Shown piece after piece: positions 27,080-34,873 of a stretch of DNA of 64,000 nucleotides (position 1 is the stretch's first letter; each line of letters opens with the position of its first letter). Position numbers and translations under genes: made by a program. The notes under the pieces were generated by a model. It worked only from the letters and a program-made list of their open reading frames with translations. It was not told the DNA's origin and made no database searches. This stretch comes from Cyanobium sp. PCC 7001. GTDB lineage: Bacteria; Cyanobacteriota; Cyanobacteriia; PCC-6307; Cyanobiaceae. The stretch is taken from positions 1,471,637 through 1,535,636 of the forward strand of contig NZ_DS990556.1 of assembly GCF_000155635.1 (NCBI RefSeq). Direction: 5' to 3'.

Positions 27080-27349
27080 ATGAAAGTCTCTGCAGGAACT
27101 CGCGGCACCAGTTTCACCAGCGGCCGGCAGGTCACCTTCACGGTCACCGGCCTGGCCAACAACGACTATTCCCGCACGGCGGACATGGTGATGAATGTGC
27201 CCTACACCCGCATGAACGAAACCATGCGGCTGGTTCAGCGGATGGGCGGCAAGATCACCGGCGTCACCGTCAACGGTGGCGATCTGGTGGGACCAGGCAC
27301 CAAGGTGGCTCCTGCCCGCAAAAAGAGCCAGTCGAAGAGTGAAGGCTGA
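27080..27349 (+). CDS. cpcD: Small rod-capping linker CpcD
   Basis: 89 aa, consisting of a CpcD domain (RQVTFTVTGLANNDYSRTADMVMNVPYTRMNETMRLVQRMGGKITGV region). CpcD caps the outer end of phycocyanin rods and so limits rod length. A basic C-terminal tail (ARKKSQSKSEG) is present. It shares the operon with the first cpcC and is followed by a strong terminator. Confidence 0.95.
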   Translation: MKVSAGTRGTSFTSGRQVTFTVTGLANNDYSRTADMVMNVPYTRMNETMRLVQRMGGKITGVTVNGGDLVGPGTKVAPARKKSQSKSEG

Positions 27350-27377
27350 CCAACCACCGTTCAGGCCCTGCGGCTCG

Positions 27378-27401
27378 GCCCCCGGGATCCGGGGGCTTTT
27401 T
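27378..27401 (+). terminator. Rho-independent terminator of cpcC-cpcD
   Basis: Stem GCCCCCGG (27378-27385) with CCGGGGGC (27389-27396), a 3-base loop, then five T. It separates the linker operon from the cpcBA copy 1 promoter region. Confidence 0.92.
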
Positions 27402-27482
27402 CGTGGCCGGCGCCCCTTTAACCCTGGCTCGCATCACGGCCGGACGCGAGGGCCCGAGCGGACGCCTCAGGCCGCCGTGAAG

Positions 27483-27543
27483 GGGTGACCGTTTGTAAAC
27501 ACAGCCCTCAGCGAGCAGCAGACCTGTCAACAATGGACAGGTC
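27483..27543 (+). promoter_or_regulatory. Upstream region of cpcBA copy 1 with conserved motif and inverted repeat
   Basis: GGGTGACCGTTTGTAAAC (27483-27500) matches 16 of 18 bases of a motif upstream of copy 3 (31488-31505), lying 132 and 121 bases before the respective start codons. Just after it, GACCTGTC (27521-27528) and GACAGGTC (27536-27543) form a perfect 8-bp inverted repeat with a 7-base spacer. A TTGACA (27547-27552) follows and may be a -35 box. Binding proteins are unknown. Confidence 0.5.
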
Positions 27544-27632
27544 AAGTTGACAAGCGCCTGACATCCGCAGAGCTTGCACGACCTGGCACCTTTCACCCTC
27601 CCCGACTCTTCGTCGAGACCAGGAGTTCCTCA

Positions 27633-28151
27633 ATGTTCGACGCCTTCACCAAGGTTGTAGCCCAGGCTGATGCCCGCGGCGAATTCATCAATGCCGGTCA
27701 GATTGACGCCCTCTCGGCGATGGTCGGCGACAGCTTCAAGCGCATGGACACGGTGAACCGCATCACCTCCAATGCCTCCAAAATCGTCACCAACGCCGCT
27801 CGCGATCTCTTCGATTCGCAGCCCGCTCTGATCGCCCCCGGCGGTAACGCCTACACCCATCGCCGCATGGCCGCCTGCCTGCGCGACATGGAGATCGTTC
27901 TCCGCTACGTCACCTACGCCATCTTCACCGGCGACGCCTCCGTCCTGGAAGACCGCTGCCTCAATGGCCTGCGTGAAACCTATCTCGCCCTCGGCGTCCC
28001 CGGCGCTTCCGTGGCAGAAGGCATCCGCAAGATGAAGGACGCCGCCATCGCCATCGCCAACGACCGCAACGGCATCACCCCCGGCGACTGCTCCGCTCTC
28101 ATGAGCGAAGTCGGCACCTACTTCGACCGCGCCGCCGCCGCTGTCGGCTGA
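27633..28151 (+). CDS. cpcB: C-phycocyanin beta subunit (copy 1)
   Basis: 172 aa, with the bilin-binding Cys82 in [15 protein letters not shown] and Cys153 in [10 protein letters not shown], both present. It forms the phycocyanin heterodimer with CpcA in phycobilisome rods. The protein is identical to the two further cpcB copies. Copy 1 differs from copies 2 and 3 at C27938 (T in the others) and G27971 (C in the others), both silent. cpcA follows after 70 bases, the standard cpcB-cpcA order. Confidence 0.99.
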   Translation: MFDAFTKVVAQADARGEFINAGQIDALSAMVGDSFKRMDTVNRITSNASKIVTNAARDLFDSQPALIAPGGNAYTHRRMAACLRDMEIVLRYVTYAIFTGDASVLEDRCLNGLRETYLALGVPGASVAEGIRKMKDAAIAIANDRNGITPGDCSALMSEVGTYFDRAAAAVG

Positions 28152-28221
28152 TCGGCTCCGATCCCAAGGTCTTCCCTGACCTCTCCTTGATCAACGGTTC
28201 CACCTTCTTCCTTTCTCTCCC

Positions 28222-28710
28222 ATGAAGACCCCCCTCACCGAGGCCGTCGCCGCCGCCGATTCCCAGGGACGCTTTCTCTCCAACACCGAGCTGAACGCCG
28301 CCTTCGGTCGCTTCGAGCGCGCCGCCAACGCCCTGAGCGCCGCCAAGGCCCTCACCGCCAAGGCCGACGAACTCGTCAACGGCGCTGCCCAGGCCGTTTA
28401 CAACAAGTTCCCCTACACCACCCAGATGCAGGGCAGCAACTACGCCTCCGACTCCCGCGGCAAAGCCAAGTGCGCCCGCGACATCGGCTACTACCTCCGC
28501 ATGGTCACCTACTGCCTGGTGGCCGGCGGCACCGGCCCCATGGATGAGTACCTGATCGCCGGTCTCGATGAGATCAACCGCGCTTTCGAACTCTCCCCCT
28601 CCTGGTACGTCGAGGCCCTCAACTACATCAAGGCCAACCACGGCATCTCCGGCGACCCCGGTGTCATCGCCAACAACTACATCGACTACGCCATCGCCGC
28701 CCTCGTCTGA
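28222..28710 (+). CDS. cpcA: C-phycocyanin alpha subunit (copy 1)
   Basis: 162 aa with the bilin-binding Cys84 in [14 protein letters not shown]. It pairs with CpcB, and its bilin is attached by the CpcE/CpcF lyase encoded downstream. The three cpcA copies encode the same protein; copy 1 differs silently at A28464 (G in copies 2 and 3). The gene ends before a perfect hairpin and a terminator. Confidence 0.99.
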   Translation: MKTPLTEAVAAADSQGRFLSNTELNAAFGRFERAANALSAAKALTAKADELVNGAAQAVYNKFPYTTQMQGSNYASDSRGKAKCARDIGYYLRMVTYCLVAGGTGPMDEYLIAGLDEINRAFELSPSWYVEALNYIKANHGISGDPGVIANNYIDYAIAALV

Positions 28711-28796
28711 GGCCAGCCCTGGGGTTCCCCCAGTCCAACCCTCACGACGCCAGGAACAGCAGAATCAACTCCTGTTCCTGCCGCGATCTTCTTCCA

Positions 28797-28819
28797 GCCC
28801 CCTCTCAGGGGGCTTTTTT
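28797..28819 (+). terminator. Rho-independent terminator of cpcBA copy 1
   Basis: GCCCCC (28797-28802), loop TCTCA, GGGGGC (28808-28813), then six T. Upstream, CAGGAACAG (28751-28759) and CTGTTCCTG (28772-28780) form a perfect extra hairpin; in copies 2 and 3 a T-to-C change breaks one pair of it. Confidence 0.95.
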
Positions 28820-28942
28820 CTTGCCGGCCCGATGGCACACCCATCCAGCACAAGCAGAGACCAGGCTGCCGTCTCCCTTCAAAACGCTCCAACCTGTGCT
28901 GTGAAGCTTGCTGTCGGCCCCGCGATGGTGCAGGGAAATGCC

Positions 28943-28950
28943 CATAGGCT
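28943..28950 (+). promoter_or_regulatory. Candidate -10 region of the second rod-linker gene
   Basis: CATAGGCT, 52 bases before the second cpcC ATG. It lies in the same GCCCATAGG nonamer found before the first linker gene. Tentative. Confidence 0.35.
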
Positions 28951-29002
28951 TTCATTACATGCGCCCATGTCTCGGCGCAGTCTCCCTTTCCTTCACCCCG
29001 CC

Positions 29003-29854
29003 ATGCCCCTTCTCAATGCCTCGCACCTTGGAATTGAGCGTTTCAGTGGTGATCGCAACAAAGAAAATTGGAGCGTCAGTTCCCAGGAAGACAAAGCCAG
29101 CCTGATTCGCGCCGTTTACAAGCAGGTGCTTGGCAATCAATACATCATGCAGAGCGAAAGACTCACACAGACAGAGTCGCTGTTCAAACATAATCTCCTC
29201 AGCGTTCGGGAATTCGTGAGGCAGATCGCAAAGAGCGGCCTCTACCGCAGCAAGTTCTTTGAAAACTGCAACCCGTATCACTTCATTGAGCTGAACCACA
29301 AGCATCTGCTGGGCCGTGCTCCGAACAACAAGGCCGAGATGCTGCATCACTTCACCATTCTCCAGGAGCAGGGCTACGACGCCGAGATCGATTCCTACAT
29401 CGACAGCAGCGAGTACCAGCAACGTTTCGGAGAAGAAACGGTGCCTTACGTGCACGGGTGGGATTACTCCAGCGGCCAGGAGGGCCGGCAGTTCTCCTGG
29501 CTGATGCAACTGGCCCGGGGTGTCGCCGCCTCCGTGAAAGGGGATACCGCAGGCACCAACTTCCGGCTCGGCAAAGCCCTCCACCAGGATCGGGCGGTGC
29601 CCGTGGTGAGCCCGAACGCCAAAGGGGCCGGCTACCAACCCACCCAGGTGGCCAATGAGTCCATCACCACCATGGCCCGCGGCATCGGCCAGAAGGCCAG
29701 GGTCTACCGGGTCGAAGTGACCGGTCTGAACAACTACCGGCTGCACAAGCGCGCCAGCACAGCCCGTTTCGTGACCTTCGACAAACTGCTGGAAACCCAG
29801 CAGATGATCCACCGGCAGGGCGGTCGCGTGGCCAGTGTGACTCCGGTGAACTGA
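29003..29854 (+). CDS. cpcC: Phycocyanin-associated rod linker polypeptide (copy 2)
   Basis: 283 aa, from ATG 29003 (MPLLNASHLGIERFS). Same domain order as the linker at 26177: PBS linker domain (residues 15 to 150, SLIRAVYKQVLGNQYI and NPYHFIELNHKHLLGR) and C-terminal CpcD-like domain (YRVEVTGLNNYRLHKR, GGRVASVTPVN). The two linkers probably sit at different rod positions. Unlike the cpcBA copies it has clearly diverged from its paralogue. The first part of the gene uses more A/T at codon third positions than its neighbours, which is mild. Confidence 0.97.
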   Translation: MPLLNASHLGIERFSGDRNKENWSVSSQEDKASLIRAVYKQVLGNQYIMQSERLTQTESLFKHNLLSVREFVRQIAKSGLYRSKFFENCNPYHFIELNHKHLLGRAPNNKAEMLHHFTILQEQGYDAEIDSYIDSSEYQQRFGEETVPYVHGWDYSSGQEGRQFSWLMQLARGVAASVKGDTAGTNFRLGKALHQDRAVPVVSPNAKGAGYQPTQVANESITTMARGIGQKARVYRVEVTGLNNYRLHKRASTARFVTFDKLLETQQMIHRQGGRVASVTPVN

Positions 29855-30247
29855 GCACCATACCGGGCACAGTCTGAGCACCGTCGGGCTCAGACCTGTC
29901 CTGACCCCAGCCTCGCCTCCTCGGGCGACACCCTGGCGATGACCCTTCGTAACGCTGGCCCCCGCCAGCCGGGGTGCTTCCTCAACAATGGTCGGGTGCT
30001 TTGCGCGTCATGTCCGATCGTGCCCCCTCACGCACCGGACATGGCACCAGGCCTGGAAGCACCTGTTCCGCAGGGGCTTTCGCAGCAGCGGCTTCATCGC
30101 CGGCCGAGGTCCACCCGGTCGGGTCTCGCCCCGGGTCAGGGCCCAGGGTCAGGGCCATCAGCCAGTGATCCGCCCCCGGCGGCCCACGCCATCAGGCCTG
30201 AAACTCTTTAGCCACACGCTTCCTCCCTCTCAACCAGGAGTTCTTCC
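29855..30247. promoter_or_regulatory. Upstream region of cpcBA copy 2
   Basis: A 393-base gap with no convincing gene. It must hold the copy 2 promoter unless the linker transcript reads through; no terminator with a T-run was seen after the linker stop. It lacks the GGGTGACC motif shared by copies 1 and 3, and only about 11 bases next to the start (ACCAGGAGTTC) match the other copies. Confidence 0.45.
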
Positions 30248-30766
30248 ATGTTCGACGCCTTCACCAAGGTTGTAGCCCAGGCTGATGCCCGCGGCGAATT
30301 CATCAATGCCGGTCAGATTGACGCCCTCTCGGCGATGGTCGGCGACAGCTTCAAGCGCATGGACACGGTGAACCGCATCACCTCCAATGCCTCCAAAATC
30401 GTCACCAACGCCGCTCGCGATCTCTTCGATTCGCAGCCCGCTCTGATCGCCCCCGGCGGTAACGCCTACACCCATCGCCGCATGGCCGCCTGCCTGCGCG
30501 ACATGGAGATCGTTCTCCGCTACGTCACCTACGCCATCTTCACCGGCGACGCTTCCGTCCTGGAAGACCGCTGCCTCAATGGCCTCCGTGAAACCTATCT
30601 CGCCCTCGGCGTCCCCGGCGCTTCCGTGGCAGAAGGCATCCGCAAGATGAAGGACGCCGCCATCGCCATCGCCAACGACCGCAACGGCATCACCCCCGGC
30701 GACTGCTCCGCTCTCATGAGCGAAGTCGGCACCTACTTCGACCGCGCCGCCGCCGCTGTCGGCTGA
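30248..30766 (+). CDS. cpcB: C-phycocyanin beta subunit (copy 2)
   Basis: 172 aa, identical in protein sequence to copies 1 and 3, with both bilin cysteines (82 and 153). By eye its nucleotide sequence is identical to copy 3 and differs from copy 1 at two silent positions (T30553, C30586). Its upstream region is unlike the other two, so it may be expressed under different conditions. Confidence 0.99.
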   Translation: MFDAFTKVVAQADARGEFINAGQIDALSAMVGDSFKRMDTVNRITSNASKIVTNAARDLFDSQPALIAPGGNAYTHRRMAACLRDMEIVLRYVTYAIFTGDASVLEDRCLNGLRETYLALGVPGASVAEGIRKMKDAAIAIANDRNGITPGDCSALMSEVGTYFDRAAAAVG

Positions 30767-30836
30767 TCGGCTCCGATCCCAAGGTCTTCCCTGACCTCTC
30801 CTTGATCAACGGTTCCACCTTCTTCCTTTCTCTCCC

Positions 30837-31325
30837 ATGAAGACCCCCCTCACCGAGGCCGTCGCCGCCGCCGATTCCCAGGGACGCTTTCTCTCCAACA
30901 CCGAGCTGAACGCCGCCTTCGGTCGCTTCGAGCGCGCCGCCAACGCCCTGAGCGCCGCCAAGGCCCTCACCGCCAAGGCCGACGAACTCGTCAACGGCGC
31001 TGCCCAGGCCGTTTACAACAAGTTCCCCTACACCACCCAGATGCAGGGCAGCAACTACGCCTCCGACTCCCGCGGCAAGGCCAAGTGCGCCCGCGACATC
31101 GGCTACTACCTCCGCATGGTCACCTACTGCCTGGTGGCCGGCGGCACCGGCCCCATGGATGAGTACCTGATCGCCGGTCTCGATGAGATCAACCGCGCTT
31201 TCGAACTCTCCCCCTCCTGGTACGTCGAGGCCCTCAACTACATCAAGGCCAACCACGGCATCTCCGGCGACCCCGGTGTCATCGCCAACAACTACATCGA
31301 CTACGCCATCGCCGCCCTCGTCTGA
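30837..31325 (+). CDS. cpcA: C-phycocyanin alpha subunit (copy 2)
   Basis: 162 aa, identical in protein to the other two copies, with bilin Cys84. One silent difference from copy 1 (G31079), none seen against copy 3. The 70-base cpcB-cpcA spacer is also the same in all three copies. Confidence 0.99.
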   Translation: MKTPLTEAVAAADSQGRFLSNTELNAAFGRFERAANALSAAKALTAKADELVNGAAQAVYNKFPYTTQMQGSNYASDSRGKAKCARDIGYYLRMVTYCLVAGGTGPMDEYLIAGLDEINRAFELSPSWYVEALNYIKANHGISGDPGVIANNYIDYAIAALV

Positions 31326-31411
31326 GGCCAGCCCTGGGGTTCCCCCAGTCCAACCCTCACGACGCCAGGAACAGCAGAATCAACTCCTGCTCCTGCCGCG
31401 ATCTTCTTCCA

Positions 31412-31434
31412 GCCCCCTCTCAGGGGGCTTTTTT
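31412..31434 (+). terminator. Rho-independent terminator of cpcBA copy 2
   Basis: Same GCCCCC/GGGGGC stem, TCTCA loop and six T as copy 1. The matching sequence between copies 1 and 2 continues about 29 bases past the T-run. Confidence 0.95.
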
Positions 31435-31453
31435 CTTGCCGGCCCGATGGCAC

Positions 31454-31505
31454 ACCCATCCAGCTCCAGAGGAGGGAAGGCTGGATGGGTGACCCTTTGT
31501 GAACT
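31454..31505 (+). promoter_or_regulatory. Inverted repeat and conserved motif upstream of cpcBA copy 3
   Basis: ACCCATCCAGC (31454-31464) and GCTGGATGGGT (31480-31490) are perfect 11-bp inverted arms with a 15-base spacer. The right arm runs directly into GGGTGACCCTTTGTGAAC (31488-31505), the motif shared with copy 1. No T-run follows, so it looks like an operator or RNA structure rather than a terminator. The function is unknown. Confidence 0.5.
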
Positions 31506-31626
31506 GACGCGATTCGCGGCCAGGAGTTGATCACAATGGCCCAGTGCACCGCACGACGGGCGGCATCACGCCATCCGCCACGTTCCTTTCCCTTCCCGAC
31601 CCTTCGTCGAGACCAGGAGTTCCTCA

Positions 31627-32145
31627 ATGTTCGACGCCTTCACCAAGGTTGTAGCCCAGGCTGATGCCCGCGGCGAATTCATCAATGCCGGTCAGATTGA
31701 CGCCCTCTCGGCGATGGTCGGCGACAGCTTCAAGCGCATGGACACGGTGAACCGCATCACCTCCAATGCCTCCAAAATCGTCACCAACGCCGCTCGCGAT
31801 CTCTTCGATTCGCAGCCCGCTCTGATCGCCCCCGGCGGTAACGCCTACACCCATCGCCGCATGGCCGCCTGCCTGCGCGACATGGAGATCGTTCTCCGCT
31901 ACGTCACCTACGCCATCTTCACCGGCGACGCTTCCGTCCTGGAAGACCGCTGCCTCAATGGCCTCCGTGAAACCTATCTCGCCCTCGGCGTCCCCGGCGC
32001 TTCCGTGGCAGAAGGCATCCGCAAGATGAAGGACGCCGCCATCGCCATCGCCAACGACCGCAACGGCATCACCCCCGGCGACTGCTCCGCTCTCATGAGC
32101 GAAGTCGGCACCTACTTCGACCGCGCCGCCGCCGCTGTCGGCTGA
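31627..32145 (+). CDS. cpcB: C-phycocyanin beta subunit (copy 3)
   Basis: 172 aa, same protein as copies 1 and 2. The coding sequence looks identical to copy 2, but the 32 bases before the ATG match copy 1 (31 of 32) and not copy 2. This mix of flanks points to recombination between copies. Confidence 0.99.
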   Translation: MFDAFTKVVAQADARGEFINAGQIDALSAMVGDSFKRMDTVNRITSNASKIVTNAARDLFDSQPALIAPGGNAYTHRRMAACLRDMEIVLRYVTYAIFTGDASVLEDRCLNGLRETYLALGVPGASVAEGIRKMKDAAIAIANDRNGITPGDCSALMSEVGTYFDRAAAAVG

Positions 32146-32215
32146 TCGGCTCCGATCCCAAGGTCTTCCCTGACCTCTCCTTGATCAACGGTTCCACCTT
32201 CTTCCTTTCTCTCCC

Positions 32216-32704
32216 ATGAAGACCCCCCTCACCGAGGCCGTCGCCGCCGCCGATTCCCAGGGACGCTTTCTCTCCAACACCGAGCTGAACGCCGCCTTCG
32301 GTCGCTTCGAGCGCGCCGCCAACGCCCTGAGCGCCGCCAAGGCCCTCACCGCCAAGGCCGACGAACTCGTCAACGGCGCTGCCCAGGCCGTTTACAACAA
32401 GTTCCCCTACACCACCCAGATGCAGGGCAGCAACTACGCCTCCGACTCCCGCGGCAAGGCCAAGTGCGCCCGCGACATCGGCTACTACCTCCGCATGGTC
32501 ACCTACTGCCTGGTGGCCGGCGGCACCGGCCCCATGGATGAGTACCTGATCGCCGGTCTCGATGAGATCAACCGCGCTTTCGAACTCTCCCCCTCCTGGT
32601 ACGTCGAGGCCCTCAACTACATCAAGGCCAACCACGGCATCTCCGGCGACCCCGGTGTCATCGCCAACAACTACATCGACTACGCCATCGCCGCCCTCGT
32701 CTGA
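32216..32704 (+). CDS. cpcA: C-phycocyanin alpha subunit (copy 3)
   Basis: 162 aa, same protein as copies 1 and 2, with bilin Cys84. It is the last of the three cpcBA units and is followed by a terminator and then cpcE, 181 bases after the stop. Confidence 0.99.
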   Translation: MKTPLTEAVAAADSQGRFLSNTELNAAFGRFERAANALSAAKALTAKADELVNGAAQAVYNKFPYTTQMQGSNYASDSRGKAKCARDIGYYLRMVTYCLVAGGTGPMDEYLIAGLDEINRAFELSPSWYVEALNYIKANHGISGDPGVIANNYIDYAIAALV

Positions 32705-32790
32705 GGCCAGCCCTGGGGTTCCCCCAGTCCAACCCTCACGACGCCAGGAACAGCAGAATCAACTCCTGCTCCTGCCGCGATCTTCTTCCA

Positions 32791-32813
32791 GCCCCCTCTC
32801 AGGGGGCTTTTTT
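32791..32813 (+). terminator. Rho-independent terminator of cpcBA copy 3
   Basis: Same stem, loop and T-run as copies 1 and 2. Similarity to the other copies stops just after the T-run. Since cpcE begins 72 bases later with no obvious promoter, some read-through into cpcEF is possible. Confidence 0.93.
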
Positions 32814-32885
32814 CTTGCCTGGCGTCACACACCCGCCAGACGGACTGCGATCATCGACAGCAGCTGTCCGCAGCCGACATCATCC

Positions 32886-33710
32886 ATGGCCAGCACCGAG
32901 AGTGCCCCGAGGGCCGGCGAACCCATCAGCGAGGCCGAAGCCCTGGCCCGGTTGCGCCAGTCGGAGGATCCCTCCCAGCAGTACTACGCCGCCTGGTGGG
33001 TGGGTCGGATGCGCAGCCGACATCCGGACACCGTGCCCCTGCTGCAGGCGTGCCTGCGCCAGCGCCGTCCACGCGATCCGGGCGCCGGCGTGGAGGAGAA
33101 CGCCGTGGCCCGCAATGCGGCCCGCTCCCTCGGCAAGCTCGGGCCCTCGGCCCGGGTGGCGATCCCGGATCTGCTGGACACGCTGGACGACGCAGACCAT
33201 GGCTTGCGCGAAGCGGCGGCGCGTTCGCTCGGACAACTGGGCGCCGTGGAGGCGGTGGCTCCGCTCTGCCGTCGCCTGGCCAGCGGCCCCGAAGGTGCGG
33301 GCGCCCAGGAACCCGGCAGCCCCAGGCTTGTGGAACCCTGCGAGGCCCTGCTGGAGGCCCTGGGGGAAATCGGTGTGGCGCTGCCGGAGGTGATGGCCGT
33401 GGTGGAGCCGTTCGTGGACCATCCCCGCCCACTGATCCGCAGCGCCGCCGCCCGCACCCTGCTGCAACTCAGCGGAGAGGGGCGCTGGGGGGCGCTGCTG
33501 CTGGAGCTGCTCGACCATCCCCAGCTGCAGGTGCGACGAGCGGCCCTGATGGACCTGGGTGCAGCGGGCTGGCGGCCTGCCCACCAGGCCATCAGCAGCA
33601 CGCTGGCGGAGAACAGTCTGAAGCTGATCGCCCTGCGTGGCCTGGTGGAGCGCGGGCAGGGAGAGCCGGGCGAGGAGCAGCTGCTGGCCTGCATGGATGC
33701 CCTGCTGTGA
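32886..33710 (+). CDS. cpcE: Phycocyanobilin lyase subunit CpcE
   Basis: 274 aa of HEAT-like repeats (AVARNAARSLGKLGPSARVAIPDLL, LREAAARSLGQLGAVEAVAPL, PLIRSAAARTLLQL), the CpcE/F architecture. CpcE and CpcF form a heterodimer that attaches phycocyanobilin to Cys84 of CpcA. ATG 32886 begins MASTESAPRAGEPIS. The stop overlaps the GTG start of cpcF by 4 bases, so the two subunits are translationally coupled. Confidence 0.95.
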   Translation: MASTESAPRAGEPISEAEALARLRQSEDPSQQYYAAWWVGRMRSRHPDTVPLLQACLRQRRPRDPGAGVEENAVARNAARSLGKLGPSARVAIPDLLDTLDDADHGLREAAARSLGQLGAVEAVAPLCRRLASGPEGAGAQEPGSPRLVEPCEALLEALGEIGVALPEVMAVVEPFVDHPRPLIRSAAARTLLQLSGEGRWGALLLELLDHPQLQVRRAALMDLGAAGWRPAHQAISSTLAENSLKLIALRGLVERGQGEPGEEQLLACMDALL

Positions 33711-34378
33711 GCGGCCTGAGCTCCGTACCCCTCTCCGGTTCCGATGGCACGGTGGCGGCCCTGATCGCCGCCGTTGAACAGGCCGGCAGCAGCGATGCCC
33801 TGGTGGTGGCCACCCGGGCCCTGGCCGGTTGCGGCGACCAGCGGGCAGCCCCCACCCTGGTGGAGGTGCTCGGCTTCAACAACCCCGGTGCCGCCGTGGC
33901 GGCGGTGGAGGGGCTGATCACCCTGGGGGGAGCCGCCGTGGAGGCCCTGCTGCGCCTGGACGCCGAGAACTACGGCGCCAGGGCCTGGGCCGTGAGGGCC
34001 CTGGCCGGCATCGGCGACGTGCGGGGGCTGGAGCTCCTGGTGGACGCGCTCGGAACCGATGTGGCGGCCAGTGTGCGGCGCGCTGCGGCGCGGGGCCTCG
34101 GCCAGTTGGATCTCGGAGCGCTGGAGCCGCTGGAGCGCCGCTCGGTGCGGGAGCAATGCCTCGAGGCCCTCCTGGCCGCGACCGCCGATGGGGAGTGGGT
34201 TGTGCGCTACGCCGTGGCGGTGGGACTGGAATCGCTGGCCGCGGAATTGCCGGAGCCGGATGCCCAGAGGCAGCGGAGCGTGGCTGGCCTGCTCCGCCTG
34301 GCCGAGGCCAGCGACGAGAACCCCCGGGTGGTGCAACTGCGGGCAGAGTTGGCGCTGCAACGCCTCGAGACACCGTGA
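33707..34378 (+). CDS. cpcF: Phycocyanobilin lyase subunit CpcF
   Basis: 223 aa, again built from HEAT-like repeats (AAPTLVEVLGFNNPGAAVAAVEGL, YGARAWAVRALAGIGDVRGLELL). It is the partner of CpcE in the alpha-84 lyase. Start is GTG 33707 inside the cpcE stop (GTGA), and its stop overlaps the GTG of the next gene the same way, so cpcE-cpcF-phosphatase form a coupled operon. Confidence 0.95.
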   Translation: MSGLSSVPLSGSDGTVAALIAAVEQAGSSDALVVATRALAGCGDQRAAPTLVEVLGFNNPGAAVAAVEGLITLGGAAVEALLRLDAENYGARAWAVRALAGIGDVRGLELLVDALGTDVAASVRRAAARGLGQLDLGALEPLERRSVREQCLEALLAATADGEWVVRYAVAVGLESLAAELPEPDAQRQRSVAGLLRLAEASDENPRVVQLRAELALQRLETP

Positions 34379-34863
34379 GCGAGCCCACGCGCGTGCTGTT
34401 CGTCTGCCTGGGGAACATCTGCCGGTCCCCCGCCGCTGAGGGCGTGTTCCTTCACCTGGTGGCCCAGCAGCGGCTGGAGGATCAGTTCCTGGTCGACTCC
34501 GCCGGCACCGGCGGCTGGCACGCCGGCAAACCGGCGGATCGCCGCATGCGGGCCGCCGCCGCCGGCCGCGGCCTCACCCTCACCAGCAGGGCGCGCCAGC
34601 TGGAGCTGGCGGATCTCACCAGCTTCGATCACATCCTCACGATGGACGCCGACAACCTGGCCGAGGTGCGCGGGCTGAGCATGGAGCTGGGCTCCCGCCA
34701 GGACCTGGCCAGGATCGAACCCCTCACCCGCTACTGCCGGGAGCACCGCGCCGAGGCCGTGCCCGATCCCTACTACGGCGGGCCCGAAGGCTTCGAGCGG
34801 GTGCTCGATCTGTTGTTCGACGCCTGCCAGGGCCTGCTGGAGCATCTGCGGCCCAGGCCCTGA
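34375..34863 (+). CDS. Low-molecular-weight protein tyrosine phosphatase
   Basis: 162 aa. The N-terminal P-loop CLGNICRS fits CX5R(S/T), and the general acid is in DPYYGG near residue 128. This is the full LMW-PTP fold. Its substrates are unknown. GTG 34375 overlaps the cpcF stop by 4 bases, which ties it to the cpcEF transcript; whether this means a role in phycobilisome regulation is open. It is convergent with panC-cmk, 10 bases away. Confidence 0.93.
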   Translation: MSEPTRVLFVCLGNICRSPAAEGVFLHLVAQQRLEDQFLVDSAGTGGWHAGKPADRRMRAAAAGRGLTLTSRARQLELADLTSFDHILTMDADNLAEVRGLSMELGSRQDLARIEPLTRYCREHRAEAVPDPYYGGPEGFERVLDLLFDACQGLLEHLRPRP

Positions 34864-34873
34864 CCGTTGCACC

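Larger units (their letters stand above)
27633..32813 (+). repeat. Three near-identical cpcBA-terminator units
   Basis: Units 27633-28819, 30248-31434 and 31627-32813 are each 1187 bases long. By eye, copy 1 differs from the others at four positions (27938, 27971, 28464, 28775) and copies 2 and 3 show no difference. Copy 1 to 2 offset is 2615 bases; copy 2 to 3 offset is 1379. Flanks are mosaic: copies 1 and 3 share the left flank, copies 1 and 2 share the right flank. Confidence 0.93.

Noticed and set aside
26890-29850. Rod-linker genes as a recent duplication homogenised like cpcBA
   Set aside because: The two linkers differ at many amino-acid positions along their length, so they are old paralogues and not part of the conversion tract.
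29855-30247. A small gene between the second linker and cpcBA copy 2 (frames starting near 29939 and 29988)
   Set aside because: The possible products are Pro/Arg/Ser-rich with no structure or membrane pattern and look like chance frames.
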